Source: CAVYHJ01 sp963768165 [NCBI: uncultured bacterium]
GTDB lineage: Bacteria; UBP4; UBA4092
Reading direction: 5' to 3'
Assembly (NCBI GenBank): GCA_963768165.1
Contig: CAVYHJ010000002.1
Coordinates: forward strand, 930,001-994,000
DNA length: 64,000 nt
Shown piece after piece: positions 34,817-45,671 of this stretch (positions are counted from its first letter, which is position 1; every line of letters starts with the position of its first letter). The position numbers and the translations under genes are program-made. The notes under the pieces are model-generated. The model ran no database searches and was not told the DNA's origin. It was given only the letters and a program-made list of their open reading frames with translations.

Positions 34817-35767
34817 ATGCAATATTTATTAGGAATTGACATTACCGATAAGGGATTGGAGATGGGTTTATTTGACGAGCCGGGGAATTTGATTTCCTGT
34901 ACCGAACAGAAAGTGGATTCCCATAAACCTGCCATTGAACCCGGAGGATTTGACCCGGAGTTATGGTGGAAGGCGTGTATTGCCGGGATACAACAGATTG
35001 TGGAAGAATCGAAAATCGAACCGGCGGATATTGCGGTAATCGGGTTCAGCAGTTCACAACGATTTCCCATTTATATGGATGCAGAAGGAAAGGCAGTCCG
35101 GCCTTTTATTATCAAAGGAAATTCGTTTGCGGAACTCCAGCAATGGATTCGAGACAAGGAACCCAAGACATTAAATAAGGCAACCTGGTTATTATTGCCC
35201 AAAGATTTCTTGCGCTTTAAATTCTCCGGACAGGCGCACGCAGATTTCAGCGGAGCGTCCGCCATGAATCTATTAGACAACACGACTTTAAAATGGTCTG
35301 CGAAGAAAGCCCAAGAAATGGGAGTAGAGTTGGAAAAGTTACCGACCTTAAAAGCCTCGCATCATGTAGTGGGCGTCATCACACCGGAAGCGGCGGAGGA
35401 AACGGGATTGGCAATGGGGACGATGGTGGGAGCGGGAGCGATTTCTGCGGCATCGGCATTATTTGGCATGGGGTTGGTGAATTCGGGAGATATGGGAGTT
35501 ATTGATCCCGCCCAAGCTTATCGTGTACTTGCCGGACCCATTCCCGAAGAAAAAAACAAGTCGGATTTATATCATCACGCCGTACCTAATAAATGGATAC
35601 AGTTCATACCCAATCCCACCAATCCAACGAATCCAATTCCACCTCGTGCCAGCGTGTATGGCGCAGCGTTATTAGCGGGCGTGGCGGGCGGGACGTATCT
35701 GAGTATTGAAGAATGCCTGAAAAATTATATCCGACCGGGGAAACGTATTGAACCTGTCCTTCCTTAA
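34817..35767 (+). CDS. FGGY-family carbohydrate kinase, internally shortened
   Basis: 316 residues against about 500 for the family. The N-domain is intact (YLLGIDITDKGLEMGLFD, VIGFSSSQRFPIYMDAEG, and KDFLRFKFSG). The start of the C-domain is seen (MVGAGAISAASALFGMGLVN), and then the sequence jumps through an Asn-Pro-Thr run (PNPTNPTNPIPP) to the final helix ASVYGAALLAGVAGG. The ATP-binding middle, about 130 residues, is missing. It is probably inactive as a kinase, and the Asn-Pro-Thr codons look like repeat DNA filling the gap. Confidence 0.8.
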   Translation: MQYLLGIDITDKGLEMGLFDEPGNLISCTEQKVDSHKPAIEPGGFDPELWWKACIAGIQQIVEESKIEPADIAVIGFSSSQRFPIYMDAEGKAVRPFIIKGNSFAELQQWIRDKEPKTLNKATWLLLPKDFLRFKFSGQAHADFSGASAMNLLDNTTLKWSAKKAQEMGVELEKLPTLKASHHVVGVITPEAAEETGLAMGTMVGAGAISAASALFGMGLVNSGDMGVIDPAQAYRVLAGPIPEEKNKSDLYHHAVPNKWIQFIPNPTNPTNPIPPRASVYGAALLAGVAGGTYLSIEECLKNYIRPGKRIEPVLP

Positions 35768-35822
35768 AGAATAATTAATAATCCCTGTTACTTGTGATAA
35801 AATTCTAAAACCGGCGTAAGAC

Positions 35823-36718
<896 letters not shown>

Positions 36719-36722
<4 letters not shown>

Positions 36723-37813
36723 GACTTCAACCCGAAACCCGAAACTCGAAACTCGAAACCCCTTTTTTAATGGGTTATCGTTTACCTGCTGAATGGGAAA
36801 AGCATGATGCGACGTGGCTGGGATGGCCACACCATCCTGATGACTGGCCGGGAAAACTCGATACCATACATTGGGTGTACGGGGAAATCATACAGAAACT
36901 TGTGGTCGGTGAGAAGATTCGAATATTGGTAGATTCACAAAGGATGGAATCACAGGCACGGGATCTTCTGACCAAGACGCACGTGAATATGGCAAATGTA
37001 GAATTCGTGCATTTTCCCACCAATCGCGGGTGGACACGGGATTATGGGGCAATCTTTGTAAAGCGAAATTCTCCTAAACCAGAAGTAGCTATTTCCAAAT
37101 TTCAGTTTAATGCTTGGGCAAAGTATCCCGATTTTATAAAAGATAATGTTATTCCTGAAAAGATTGGGAAGAAATATGGTTACAAAATATTTCATGCAGA
37201 ATATAAAGAAAGACCTATCTTTTTAGAAGGAGGCGGGATTGATTCCAACGGGCGCGGTTCATTGTTAACGACGGAAGAATGTTTTTTGGACCAGAAAACG
37301 CAGGTACGGAATCCGGGGTTGCACAAAAAGGAAATGAATCAGGTGTTTCGGGATTATTTGGGTATCACGAATGTATTGTGGCTGGGCAAGGGAATTACAG
37401 GGGATGACACGCATGGACATGTGGATGATTTGTGCCGATTTGTGAATTCCGAAACGGTTGTTTTGATTCAAGAAAAAAATCCCAAGGATGCGAATTACAA
37501 ACCCTTGCAGGAAAATCGCGAGCGGTTACAGGGGATGCGATTGGAAGATGGGTCAAAGATAAATGTGGTTTATCTGCCGATGCCAGAACCGCTTTATTAT
37601 GATGGAATGCGGTTACCCGCCAGTTACGCGAATTTCTATATAGGGAATAGTGCGGTGATTGTGCCGACCTTCAATAACCCAAACGACAGGATTGCGTTGG
37701 GGATTCTTTCCGAACTTTTCACCGACCGCCCTGTCATTGGAATTCATGCCGTGGATTTGGTTCTTGGGTTTGGGACACTGCATTGTTTAACGCATGAACA
37801 GCCGGCATCCTAA
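36719..37813 (+). CDS. aguA: Agmatine deiminase
   Basis: 364 residues. It converts agmatine to N-carbamoylputrescine. Seen: LPAEWEKHDATWLGWPHHPDDWPG, WTRDYGAIFVK, GGGIDSNGRGSLLTTEECFL, GDDTHGHVDD and the catalytic Cys in FGTLHCLTHEQPAS. The first 17 residues come from a GAAAC-type heptad repeat; the next ATG (36770, MGYRLPAEW) is the alternative start, without a ribosome site. I kept the first, which overlaps aguB by 4 bp. It overlaps mutY by 20 bp. Confidence 0.96.
36724..36763 (+). repeat. Heptad micro-repeat (CGAAACT type) inside the aguA 5' end
   Basis: About five 7-nt units of CGAAAC(C/T) run from 36731 on. In frame they encode PETRNSKLET, which is not part of the conserved AguA fold. 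Confidence 0.6.
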
Positions 37814-38879
37814 CGTGTCTCAAAAACTTCAAAAAAGTCTTCTCGATTGGTTCCGCAAACATAAACGCGATTTACCTTGGCGAAGAACTACCAATCCATA
37901 TCATATCTGGGTTTCGGAGATAATGTTGCAGCAGACGAGAGTGGAAACTGTAATTCCCTATTACGAGAGATTCCTGAAAAAATTTCCGATAATAAACCAT
38001 CTTGCCAAAGCTCCACTTGATGACGTTCTAAAACTCTGGGAAGGATTGGGGTATTACGCGAGAGCGCGCAATCTGCAGAAAGCTGCAAAGTTTATTGTGA
38101 AAAACCATAAAGGAAAAATACCGACAGATTACGATGACGTAGCCGTACTTCCCGGTATTGGAAGATATACGGCAGGAGCGATTTGCAGTATTGCTTACGG
38201 TATAAAGGTTCCTGTGCTCGATGGGAATGTGATTCGAGTTTTGACCAGGATATATGGAATACAAGATGACCCTAAAAAGTCAGATGTTAATAAACAGCTT
38301 TGGCAATTGGCGATGGAGTTATTACCCAAAAAAAATCCTGGCGACTTAAATCAAGCTTTAATGGAACTGGGAGCAATGGTTTGTACTCCACGCAATCCAA
38401 CCTGTTTGATTTGTCCGATCAGTGAATTTTGTTTCGCGAGAAAAAAAGGATTAATTGATTCCATCCCCTTTAGGAAAGAAAAGAAAATATTACCGCATTA
38501 CAACATTTCCGCGGGAGTCATTTGGAAAGGGGAAAGAATCCTCATTGGGCAACGTCCTCATGACGGGCTATTGGGCGGGTTGTGGGAATTTCCCGGCGGT
38601 AAACTGGAAAAGGGAGAAACGTTACAACAATGTCTGAAACGGGAAATCAAGGAAGAATTGGATATTGATGTAAAAGTCGGTAAGTTTATTATGAAAGTAA
38701 ACCATGCCTACTCTCATTTTGCTATTACACTCCATGTTTTCCATTGCCATTATCTGGATGGAAAGCCAAAAAAAATCGGTTGTGCTAATTTCAAATGGGT
38801 TACTGTTTCTCAACTACGCAAATACGCTTTTCCCGCTGCCAATCAGCCGATCATTAAGTATCTTTTGGAAAAGAAATAA
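37794..38879 (+). CDS. mutY: A/G-specific adenine glycosylase
   Basis: 361 residues. It removes adenine opposite 8-oxoguanine. The HhH-GPD part is present: LPWRRTTNPYHIWVSEIMLQ, VLPGIGRYTAGAICSIAYG with the catalytic Asp in VPVLDGNVIRVL, and the 4Fe-4S loop C-x6-C-x2-C-x5-C (CTPRNPTCLICPISEFC). The C-terminal NUDIX-like lesion-recognition domain (LGGLWEFPGGKLEKGET) begins near residue 230. It is translated from within the end of aguA, an unusual partner. Confidence 0.97.
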   Translation: MNSRHPNVSQKLQKSLLDWFRKHKRDLPWRRTTNPYHIWVSEIMLQQTRVETVIPYYERFLKKFPIINHLAKAPLDDVLKLWEGLGYYARARNLQKAAKFIVKNHKGKIPTDYDDVAVLPGIGRYTAGAICSIAYGIKVPVLDGNVIRVLTRIYGIQDDPKKSDVNKQLWQLAMELLPKKNPGDLNQALMELGAMVCTPRNPTCLICPISEFCFARKKGLIDSIPFRKEKKILPHYNISAGVIWKGERILIGQRPHDGLLGGLWEFPGGKLEKGETLQQCLKREIKEELDIDVKVGKFIMKVNHAYSHFAITLHVFHCHYLDGKPKKIGCANFKWVTVSQLRKYAFPAANQPIIKYLLEKK

Positions 38880-38902
38880 ACCTTAATTAAATCCCATTAT
38901 AG

Positions 38903-39640
38903 TTAAATATTTTTTAGGGTACGCATCAATAAATCCGGATAATCACTGACGATTCCATCAACGTCCATGTCTATTAATTTTTTCATCCACTCATCCGTAT
39001 TGACCGTATAGACTCCAACCGTGATAGCACGGCGGTGCATGAGATTGACCAATTCTGGTGAAACGGATTCTTTATTGATTCCCAAGATATTGGCATGAGA
39101 GGCAAGAACTTCATGAGCGACTTCTGAAGGTTTCAATGTTTCCGGTTTCTTGGGATCAAAATAACGGAGTAACAAGGTTGGGATGGCGGGATTGAGTTGT
39201 TTGGCGAGGAGAATTTCTTCCGGGTGAAAACTAAACAGGCTGGTTTGGTCAACGATATCGAATTTCTCAATTGTTTCCACAGATTTTCGCGCAGTTCCTA
39301 TTCCTTTCAACTCAACACATAATCCGGTTTTGCCTTTGACGAGTTCAATCAATTCTTCAAGAGTTGGAATTTTCTCCCCATGATACTTTTTCGAAAACCA
39401 GGAACCGGCATCAAGTTTTCGTAACTCAGAAAAAGTCTTTTCTCCGACTTTTCCTTTGCCATTGGTGGTTCGTTCAAGGGTATCGTCATGGATAACCATC
39501 AGGTGACCATCCGCACTAAAATGGACATCGCATTCCACAGCATCCGGCGTATGTTCCAATGCTTTTTGAAAGGAAATTAAGGTGTTTTCAGGGGCAATCC
39601 CGGCAAATCCACGATGGGCAATTCCTATCGGTTTTCTCAT
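38903..39640 (-). CDS. Glycerophosphodiester phosphodiesterase
   Basis: 245 residues without a signal peptide, so cytosolic UgpQ-like. The active-site pieces are seen: IAHRGFAGIAPENT, AVECDVHFSADGHLMVIHDD and the end VDGIVSDYPDLL. It hydrolyses glycerophosphodiesters to glycerol 3-phosphate and an alcohol. It converges with mutY, 23 bp away. Confidence 0.96.
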   Translation of the reverse strand: MRKPIGIAHRGFAGIAPENTLISFQKALEHTPDAVECDVHFSADGHLMVIHDDTLERTTNGKGKVGEKTFSELRKLDAGSWFSKKYHGEKIPTLEELIELVKGKTGLCVELKGIGTARKSVETIEKFDIVDQTSLFSFHPEEILLAKQLNPAIPTLLLRYFDPKKPETLKPSEVAHEVLASHANILGINKESVSPELVNLMHRRAITVGVYTVNTDEWMKKLIDMDVDGIVSDYPDLLMRTLKNI

Positions 39641-39824
39641 ATCTTACCAATTTACCAAGATTCCCCAAAACCTTCAATCCAAGCTTTAACATTTTTATTT
39701 AATTTTATATTGACACCAATATATCTCCGTGCTATCTTAATTAATCAAGAAGTTGAGCGATTTAGTCATAAATTTGCAAGGGCGTCGCAATTAAAGCATT
39801 TTATACTAATAGGAGAACTAAAAA

Positions 39825-41393
39825 ATGGAATTAACATTAATCACTCCCTGTCCCGCAGATATTGCTGCTTATGGAGTCAGAGCTTTATCCGCGTATGTAA
39901 AAGAGAAATCCAAACATAAGGTGAATTTAATCCTACTCCCCGGCGGGATTGAAATGCTTGCTGCCAGTGAATTTGCCGAGTATCAATACCCGCAACACGT
40001 TCTGGATCAAATCACTGAAATCTGCAAAAACTCGGGGTTTATTGGTTTTTCTTTCATGACTCATTTCTTTGACCGGGCGGTCAATGTCACGCAACATTTA
40101 CAGAAGACGTTGCCTAAAGCTCATTTATGCTGGGGCGGGACCCATCCGACTATCAAACCGGAAGAAGCATTAAATTTTGTGGACTCAGTTTGTTTGGGTG
40201 AAGCCGAAGAGTCTCTCCTTGAACTGCTTGATAAAATGGAAGCGGGCACAGATTATCGGGATGTCCAGAATTTCTGGTTTAAGAAAAATAATAACCCTTC
40301 CGATATAATCATGAATGACCGCAAACCATTGATGATGAATCTCGATGATGTGCCGACATACGATTACGATTTAGACGGGCATTATTTATTTGACCATCTC
40401 AAGGGTGAAGTCATTCCAATGGATTCGGAAGTTCTCCGCCGTGCTTCACATGTTTTACCTTATTTTGATAACAAATTGTTAAAGTCTTATCGAACAATGA
40501 CATGTCGTGGTTGTCCCCATCGCTGTAACTACTGTAGTAATTCCTGGTTACGCGATATGTATGCTCCGCAAGCTTTCCTCCGACACCGTTCGGTTGACCA
40601 TTGTATTGCAGAGTTGGTTGATATCAAGAAGAAATTTCCCTGGGTTGAAATTATTCAATTTTTCGATGACACATTCTTCGCCCAAGGTTTGAAACGCATG
40701 GAAGATTTCTCCAAGAAATATAAAGAACAAGTCGGGTTGCCATTCTATTGCCAGGCATCCCCGGCAACCGTATCAGATAAGAAGATGGAACTTTTGCTGG
40801 ACGCGGGAATGTGCTATGTGGAAATGGGACTCCAGACCGGTTCTGATAGAATTCAAACCATGTATGACCGGAAAATGCCGCGGGAACAAATCATGAAAGC
40901 GGCGGAAAGCTTTGGAAAATACTCTCATCGCTTGATTCCTCCAACCTATCATTTGATTATTGATAATCCGTGGGAAACCAACGAGGATATCTTGGAAACC
41001 GTGGATGTTCTCACTGAATTACCCAGACCCTTCAATGTGGTGTTATCCAGTTTGGAATTTTATCCAGCAACGGCTTTATTGGAACGAGCCAAACAGGAGG
41101 GCATTGTCACCGATGAAATGAAACAGGTGTATCGCCAGCCGTTCCTTGACCCAAAACCGAAATATCTCAATGCAGTTTTGTACGCGTCGCAGTATGGTAC
41201 GATATCGAATCCCATGCTGAAATTCCTAACTACTGAGAAAGTAATTAAAGCAATGGATCGTCCGGCGTTTGCGCCATTGTATAACTTGGCATTCCGGTTA
41301 ACCGATTGGTCACACCTGATTAATCGCGGTCGATGCGCGGTGATGGCGGGTGAATTCGACCGTATCATCAAATATTTTAAGAGAGTCAAATAA
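39825..41393 (+). CDS. B12-binding domain radical SAM protein
   Basis: 522 residues. The N-terminal part resembles a cobalamin-binding Rossmann domain (GFSFMTHFFDRAVNVTQ, WGGTHPTIKPEEA), but without the classical DxHxxG. The radical SAM core starts near residue 225 with CRGCPHRCNYCSN, giving the CxxxCxxC for the 4Fe-4S cluster. The next gene is a paralogue. Such proteins often methylate or rearrange unactivated carbons in lipids or secondary metabolites; the substrate is unknown. Confidence 0.9.
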   Translation: MELTLITPCPADIAAYGVRALSAYVKEKSKHKVNLILLPGGIEMLAASEFAEYQYPQHVLDQITEICKNSGFIGFSFMTHFFDRAVNVTQHLQKTLPKAHLCWGGTHPTIKPEEALNFVDSVCLGEAEESLLELLDKMEAGTDYRDVQNFWFKKNNNPSDIIMNDRKPLMMNLDDVPTYDYDLDGHYLFDHLKGEVIPMDSEVLRRASHVLPYFDNKLLKSYRTMTCRGCPHRCNYCSNSWLRDMYAPQAFLRHRSVDHCIAELVDIKKKFPWVEIIQFFDDTFFAQGLKRMEDFSKKYKEQVGLPFYCQASPATVSDKKMELLLDAGMCYVEMGLQTGSDRIQTMYDRKMPREQIMKAAESFGKYSHRLIPPTYHLIIDNPWETNEDILETVDVLTELPRPFNVVLSSLEFYPATALLERAKQEGIVTDEMKQVYRQPFLDPKPKYLNAVLYASQYGTISNPMLKFLTTEKVIKAMDRPAFAPLYNLAFRLTDWSHLINRGRCAVMAGEFDRIIKYFKRVK

Positions 41394-41406
41394 AGGAGGG
41401 CGTAAA

Positions 41407-42939
41407 ATGAAAGTAGCGTTTATATCACCATTTCCGACCATTTCCACTTTAGGTGTTCGTGGATTATCTTCCTGGCTGCGGGAAAAAGGCCATGAGACCA
41501 TAATGATTCACATGGCACGTCCCTCTCTAGAATTTTCTGATGAGATGGAATATTTACTCCGCTATCCTGATAATGCGTTGGACCAATTGGTTGACCTGTG
41601 TAAAGACTGCCAATTAATAGGGTTGACCATGTTCACTCAACATTTTGAAGGTTCGGTACAGATGACCGAATATCTCCGAAAGAAATTACCAAACATCCCC
41701 CAAGTCTGGGGCGGAATCCATCCGACCGTTAAACCGGATGAATGTATTGAAATTGCCGATTATGTCTGTCGTGGAGAAGGGGAAGACAGTCTACTCGAAT
41801 TGGTAAAACGCCTTGAAAATGGCGGCGATACCACCAATATCCCCGGCATGTGGGCACGCAAAGACGGGAAAATTTATCGTAATCCCGAATGGCCGTTGGA
41901 ACAGGAATTGGATGTATATCCGCCGTTTGATTATGGTATCGAAGGACATTATGTCTATCTGGAACGGCAGGAAAAGATTGTGCCGATGGATTGGCAGCTT
42001 TTGCATGATTATCTTGACAAAGATGACCTTGAAAATAAAAAAGGTTCCAAGGGTGAAGGAATTTTGTATCGCACGTTGGCGACCCGTGGTTGTCCGTTGA
42101 ACTGTACCTATTGTTGCAATAATGCCTATCGGAAATTGTATCCCCGGCAGAAATATGTCCGGCATCGCAGTGTCGCACATCTGATTAAAGAAATGACCTG
42201 GGTCAAGGAACACATGCCCTGGGTAACCATGATTTCTTTTGAAGATGACTCTTTTCTGGCGGCACCAATTGAAGTCATTAAAGATTTCTCCAGAGAGTAT
42301 AAAGAAAAAGTGGGGTTACCGTTCCGTTGTCTCCATGAACCATTGACGTTTAGCGAAGATAAACTCGATTTACTGATTGAGTGCGGTATGGAGGGTATTC
42401 AGATGGGAATCGAGACCGCCGCTAAAAATACTCTGCGAATGTATAACCGCAGCGGTTTGGGCAAGAAAGTTCTTGATGCCGCTAATGCTCTTGCCAAAGC
42501 ACCAGAGAAATCGGGCAAGAAATTCTTTATTACCTATGATTTGATTATTGACAACCCATGGGAGACGGATGATGATGTGTTGGAAACATTACAATTCGTC
42601 GTCGGCCTGCCGGGGCATTTCCATCTCAATGTGTTCAGTCTGGTATTCTATCCCGGTACGGAAATTTATGAACGCGCCAAACGGGAAGGGCTGATTACCG
42701 ACGAACGCAAACAAATCTATCGCAAAACACCGGATATCAAGAGACAGACCTATATTTCGTTCCTTTTGATGTTACTCAAGAACGATTTCCCGCGATGGAT
42801 GTTGAAACCCATGGTCAATCCCAAAGTTGTGCATATCCTAAACCGGTCCTACCTGCATTGGATTTATCAAACCATGCACCGGACGGCGCATATCTTGACA
42901 TGGAGACCTTGGGGAGAGCCGGAGAGAACGGGAATTTAA
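41407..42939 (+). CDS. B12-binding domain radical SAM protein, tandem paralogue
   Basis: About 510 residues. It has the same layout as the preceding gene: MKVAFISPFPTISTLGVRGL at the start, VWGGIHPTVKPDECIE, then the cluster motif CPLNCTYCCNNAYRKLY and the matching late block PWETDDDVLETLQFVVGLPG. AAGGAGGG precedes the chosen ATG 8 nt away; an upstream in-frame codon overlaps the previous gene and is less likely. A strong terminator follows, so the two genes probably form one unit. Confidence 0.9.
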   Translation: MKVAFISPFPTISTLGVRGLSSWLREKGHETIMIHMARPSLEFSDEMEYLLRYPDNALDQLVDLCKDCQLIGLTMFTQHFEGSVQMTEYLRKKLPNIPQVWGGIHPTVKPDECIEIADYVCRGEGEDSLLELVKRLENGGDTTNIPGMWARKDGKIYRNPEWPLEQELDVYPPFDYGIEGHYVYLERQEKIVPMDWQLLHDYLDKDDLENKKGSKGEGILYRTLATRGCPLNCTYCCNNAYRKLYPRQKYVRHRSVAHLIKEMTWVKEHMPWVTMISFEDDSFLAAPIEVIKDFSREYKEKVGLPFRCLHEPLTFSEDKLDLLIECGMEGIQMGIETAAKNTLRMYNRSGLGKKVLDAANALAKAPEKSGKKFFITYDLIIDNPWETDDDVLETLQFVVGLPGHFHLNVFSLVFYPGTEIYERAKREGLITDERKQIYRKTPDIKRQTYISFLLMLLKNDFPRWMLKPMVNPKVVHILNRSYLHWIYQTMHRTAHILTWRPWGEPERTGI

Positions 42940-42964
42940 CCTTACCTTACGATTTACATCTAAA

Positions 42965-42999
42965 AGCCCTATTGGTTGGTTAACCAATAGGGCTTTTTT
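42965..42999 (+). terminator. Strong intrinsic terminator of the radical SAM pair
   Basis: AGCCCTATTGGTT (42965-42977) pairs perfectly with AACCAATAGGGCT (42982-42994) across a GGTT loop, followed by a run of Ts. The stem is 13 bp. Confidence 0.95.
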
Positions 43000-43051
43000 A
43001 TTACCTAAATCACTGTCAACAAAGACAGTGTGTTAAATAATTCCTGGCGCC

Positions 43052-43171
43052 AAGTTTAAATATAATTTTACATATTTAAAGTTAAGTGCTAAACTTTAAA
43101 TATAAATTTCTATATTAAAAGTTATTGGATGAACTTAAAATATAAATAATCATATTAAAAGTTATGAAAAC
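43052..43171 (+). repeat. Three 40-bp tandem repeats upstream of fic
   Basis: Copies start at 43052, 43092 and 43132, exactly 40 bp apart, and each contains the inverted pair AACTTTAAATATA / TATATTAAAAGTT or a close variant. The third copy reaches the ATG of fic at 43164, so the start codon sits in the repeat array and no ribosome site is present. This looks like a stack of operators; the Fic protein has a C-terminal winged-helix-like region that could bind it. Confidence 0.85.
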
Positions 43172-44294
43172 TTCTTTTAAAGCAGGTATATATAAACAAC
43201 AATATCAATACAAGAGCTTCACTCCCTCTTTTATCAATGCACCATTTACATGGAAAGATGGGAAAATAAATGTATTGTTGGAAGATGCCAATAGATTTCT
43301 GGGTGAACTCAATGCGTATTCCTCATTGGTTCCTGATGTAGACTTCTTTATCCGTATGCATCTTTATAAAGAGGCAACAACTTCCAGTCGAATTGAGGGG
43401 ACACGCACAGGGATGGATGAAGCATTATTGCCCAAAGAAGAAGTCAATCCGGAGCGTCGGGATGATTGGGCGGAAGTACAAAATTATATTAAGGCAATGA
43501 AGTATGCGATTAAGAATTTGGAAACGTTACCTTTATCCATGCGCTTACTTAAACAGACTCATAAAATATTGTTATCCGATGTTCGAGGAGAACATAAACT
43601 TCCCGGTGAAATCCGCAGAAGCCAAAATTGGATTGGCGGTGCAAGTTTAAAAGACGCTTTTTTTATTCCACCTCATCATGAAGAATTATCGGATTTGTTA
43701 ACCGATTTAGAAAAGTTTTGGCATAATGATAATTTGGATATTCCTCATTTGATTCGAGTGGCAATGACCCATTATCAATTTGAAACTATCCATCCTTTTT
43801 TGGATGGTAATGGACGGATTGGACGCCTTCTTATCACATTGTATTTGGTAGATAGAAAGATTTTAAGCAAACCAACTTTATATTTATCGGATTTTTTTGA
43901 GCGAAATAAGAACTCTTATTATGATGCGTTGACTATTGTTCGGAAGTCCAATGATATCGAACCCTGGATTAAATTCTTTTTGGTTGGAGTCTCAGAAACA
44001 TCACAAAAAGGTAAAAAAACCTTTGAGCAAATTATTGCTTTACGTCGCAAATCTGAACAAAAGATCATGGCCATGGGAAAACGCGCGGAATTAGGTCAGC
44101 GCTTATTGAAAGAACTTTATTCTCAACCGATTATGAATGTGACTCAAATCGCCGAAGTATTGAATATATCTATACCGACTGCCGGTGTCCTCGCAAGAGA
44201 GTTTCAGAATAAGGATATAGTTAAGGAAATCACTCAATTTAAGCGAAATCGTTTGTTTGCATTTAGGGAATACTTGGAATTGTTTAAAAAGTAA
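43164..44294 (+). CDS. Fic-domain protein with C-terminal DNA-binding region
   Basis: 376 residues. The Fic core has [19 protein letters not shown] (HxFx(D/E)GNGRxxR, near residue 212), which adds AMP to target proteins. The N-terminal part includes TSSRIEGT, the (S/T)xxxE(G/N) motif that autoinhibits Fic enzymes (class II arrangement). The C-terminal 80 residues ([20 protein letters not shown]) look like a winged helix. Three tandem repeats lie directly upstream and suggest autoregulation. The target is unknown. Confidence 0.95.
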   Translation: MKTSFKAGIYKQQYQYKSFTPSFINAPFTWKDGKINVLLEDANRFLGELNAYSSLVPDVDFFIRMHLYKEATTSSRIEGTRTGMDEALLPKEEVNPERRDDWAEVQNYIKAMKYAIKNLETLPLSMRLLKQTHKILLSDVRGEHKLPGEIRRSQNWIGGASLKDAFFIPPHHEELSDLLTDLEKFWHNDNLDIPHLIRVAMTHYQFETIHPFLDGNGRIGRLLITLYLVDRKILSKPTLYLSDFFERNKNSYYDALTIVRKSNDIEPWIKFFLVGVSETSQKGKKTFEQIIALRRKSEQKIMAMGKRAELGQRLLKELYSQPIMNVTQIAEVLNISIPTAGVLAREFQNKDIVKEITQFKRNRLFAFREYLELFKK

Positions 44295-44395
44295 GAGGGT
44301 TGGGGATATACAAGCCCATTGAGATTATATAAAACAGTATTTTTTGTATATAATATTTCCGTAAAATCAATGCACCTATCAGAAGGAGGAGAAAG

Positions 44396-44923
44396 ATGAA
44401 AACACGGATAGAGATACCGGTGGAACAATTCCAGACTCAAATATTTCAATTATTTGCCAACGCTTTATTATTAACCTCGGGCGATTTTAAAGAGAAAAAG
44501 TTCAATACCATGACTATTAGCTGGGGGAGTTTGGGTAGAATCTGGGAACGGCCTTTTGTCCAGGTGGTGGTTCGTCCCCAGCGATATACCTATCAATTCA
44601 CGGAACAGTATGACAGTTTTACCTTAAGCGCGTTCCCGGAGAAATATTATGATACCTTGATGATGTTGGGGACCAAGTCCGGCAGGGATTCCGATAAAAT
44701 CAAAGAGTCCGGATTAACGCCCATCCCGTCCCGCCATATCGGTTCACCTGGGTTTGAGGAAGCGGAACTGATTATGGAATGCAAGAAAATTTATTATCAG
44801 GACATTAATCCCAAAATGTTCCTCGCGAATTATATCGCCCCCATGTACCGTAATGATTATCATAGGTCGTATTTTGGGGAAATCCTGGGGATTTGGGGAG
44901 TGGAAAAATATACGGTGAAATGA
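44396..44923 (+). CDS. Flavin reductase-like (split barrel) protein
   Basis: 175 residues, FMN-binding split-barrel family: ALLLTSGDFKEKKFNTMTIS (where FMN-binding proteins often have NTMTISW), RPFVQVVVRPQRYT and GFEEAELIMECKKIY. It probably binds flavin and may reduce or exchange it. AAGGAGG sits 8-9 nt before the start. Confidence 0.85.
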   Translation: MKTRIEIPVEQFQTQIFQLFANALLLTSGDFKEKKFNTMTISWGSLGRIWERPFVQVVVRPQRYTYQFTEQYDSFTLSAFPEKYYDTLMMLGTKSGRDSDKIKESGLTPIPSRHIGSPGFEEAELIMECKKIYYQDINPKMFLANYIAPMYRNDYHRSYFGEILGIWGVEKYTVK

Positions 44924-44948
44924 TAATTTGGACGTTAGGTTTTTGGAA

Positions 44949-45467
44949 ATGAAAATACGCCCCGCTGTTAAAAATGATTTGCCTATAGTCATAAACATAG
45001 TCCAAGCGTGCATCCGGGATATGGAGAGCCGGGGAATTTATCAATGGGACGATATTTACCCCGACCCCAGTACCCTGCAAAAAGATATCGAACTATCACA
45101 GATGTGGGTTATGGAAGACCGGGATACTTTGTGTGGAATGATGGTCTTGAATGAACAGGAATCCCCGGAATATGAACAAGTCCAATGGAAATATCAGGGC
45201 AAGATTTTAGTAGTTCATCGGCTTGCCATTGATCCCTCTTACCAAGGACGCCATTTGGCAACCCAATTAATGGAATTTGCTGAGTGCTGGGGGAATGAGA
45301 AACGATACGATGCAATCCGCCTGGATGCGTTTATAGAAAATCCGGGTGCGGTTAGACTATATCAAAAATTGAAATATTGGAATGCAGGTATCGTGAAATT
45401 TCGAAAAGGATTATTCTACGTGTTTGAGAAACCATTACAAAACCAGATTTACCCTCCGGGATCATAG
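44949..45467 (+). CDS. GNAT-family N-acetyltransferase
   Basis: 172 residues. The acetyl-CoA loop appears as HRLAIDPSYQGRHLATQLME (R/Q-x-x-G-x-A), with IENPGAVRLYQKLKY after it. It acetylates an unknown substrate. I took the ATG at 44949; the TTG seven codons upstream is weaker. A 25-bp gap follows the flavin reductase-like gene. Confidence 0.9.
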   Translation: MKIRPAVKNDLPIVINIVQACIRDMESRGIYQWDDIYPDPSTLQKDIELSQMWVMEDRDTLCGMMVLNEQESPEYEQVQWKYQGKILVVHRLAIDPSYQGRHLATQLMEFAECWGNEKRYDAIRLDAFIENPGAVRLYQKLKYWNAGIVKFRKGLFYVFEKPLQNQIYPPGS

Positions 45468-45671
45468 AAATGGAATCTCCGTAAAATACGGGTTAAAACC
45501 AAAGAAAACAGCGGGTTCTGGGTCGAATGAGGCACCTTTGAGTTTGATAAAGGCACTAGCGGGTACATCATTGCGGCTGCTATCCAATTTACAAAGGTGA
45601 AATAAACAAAATGGATAGCTTTGGGAAATTCTATTAAAGATAGGGTTCGGAATATTTTAAAATTATTTTCG

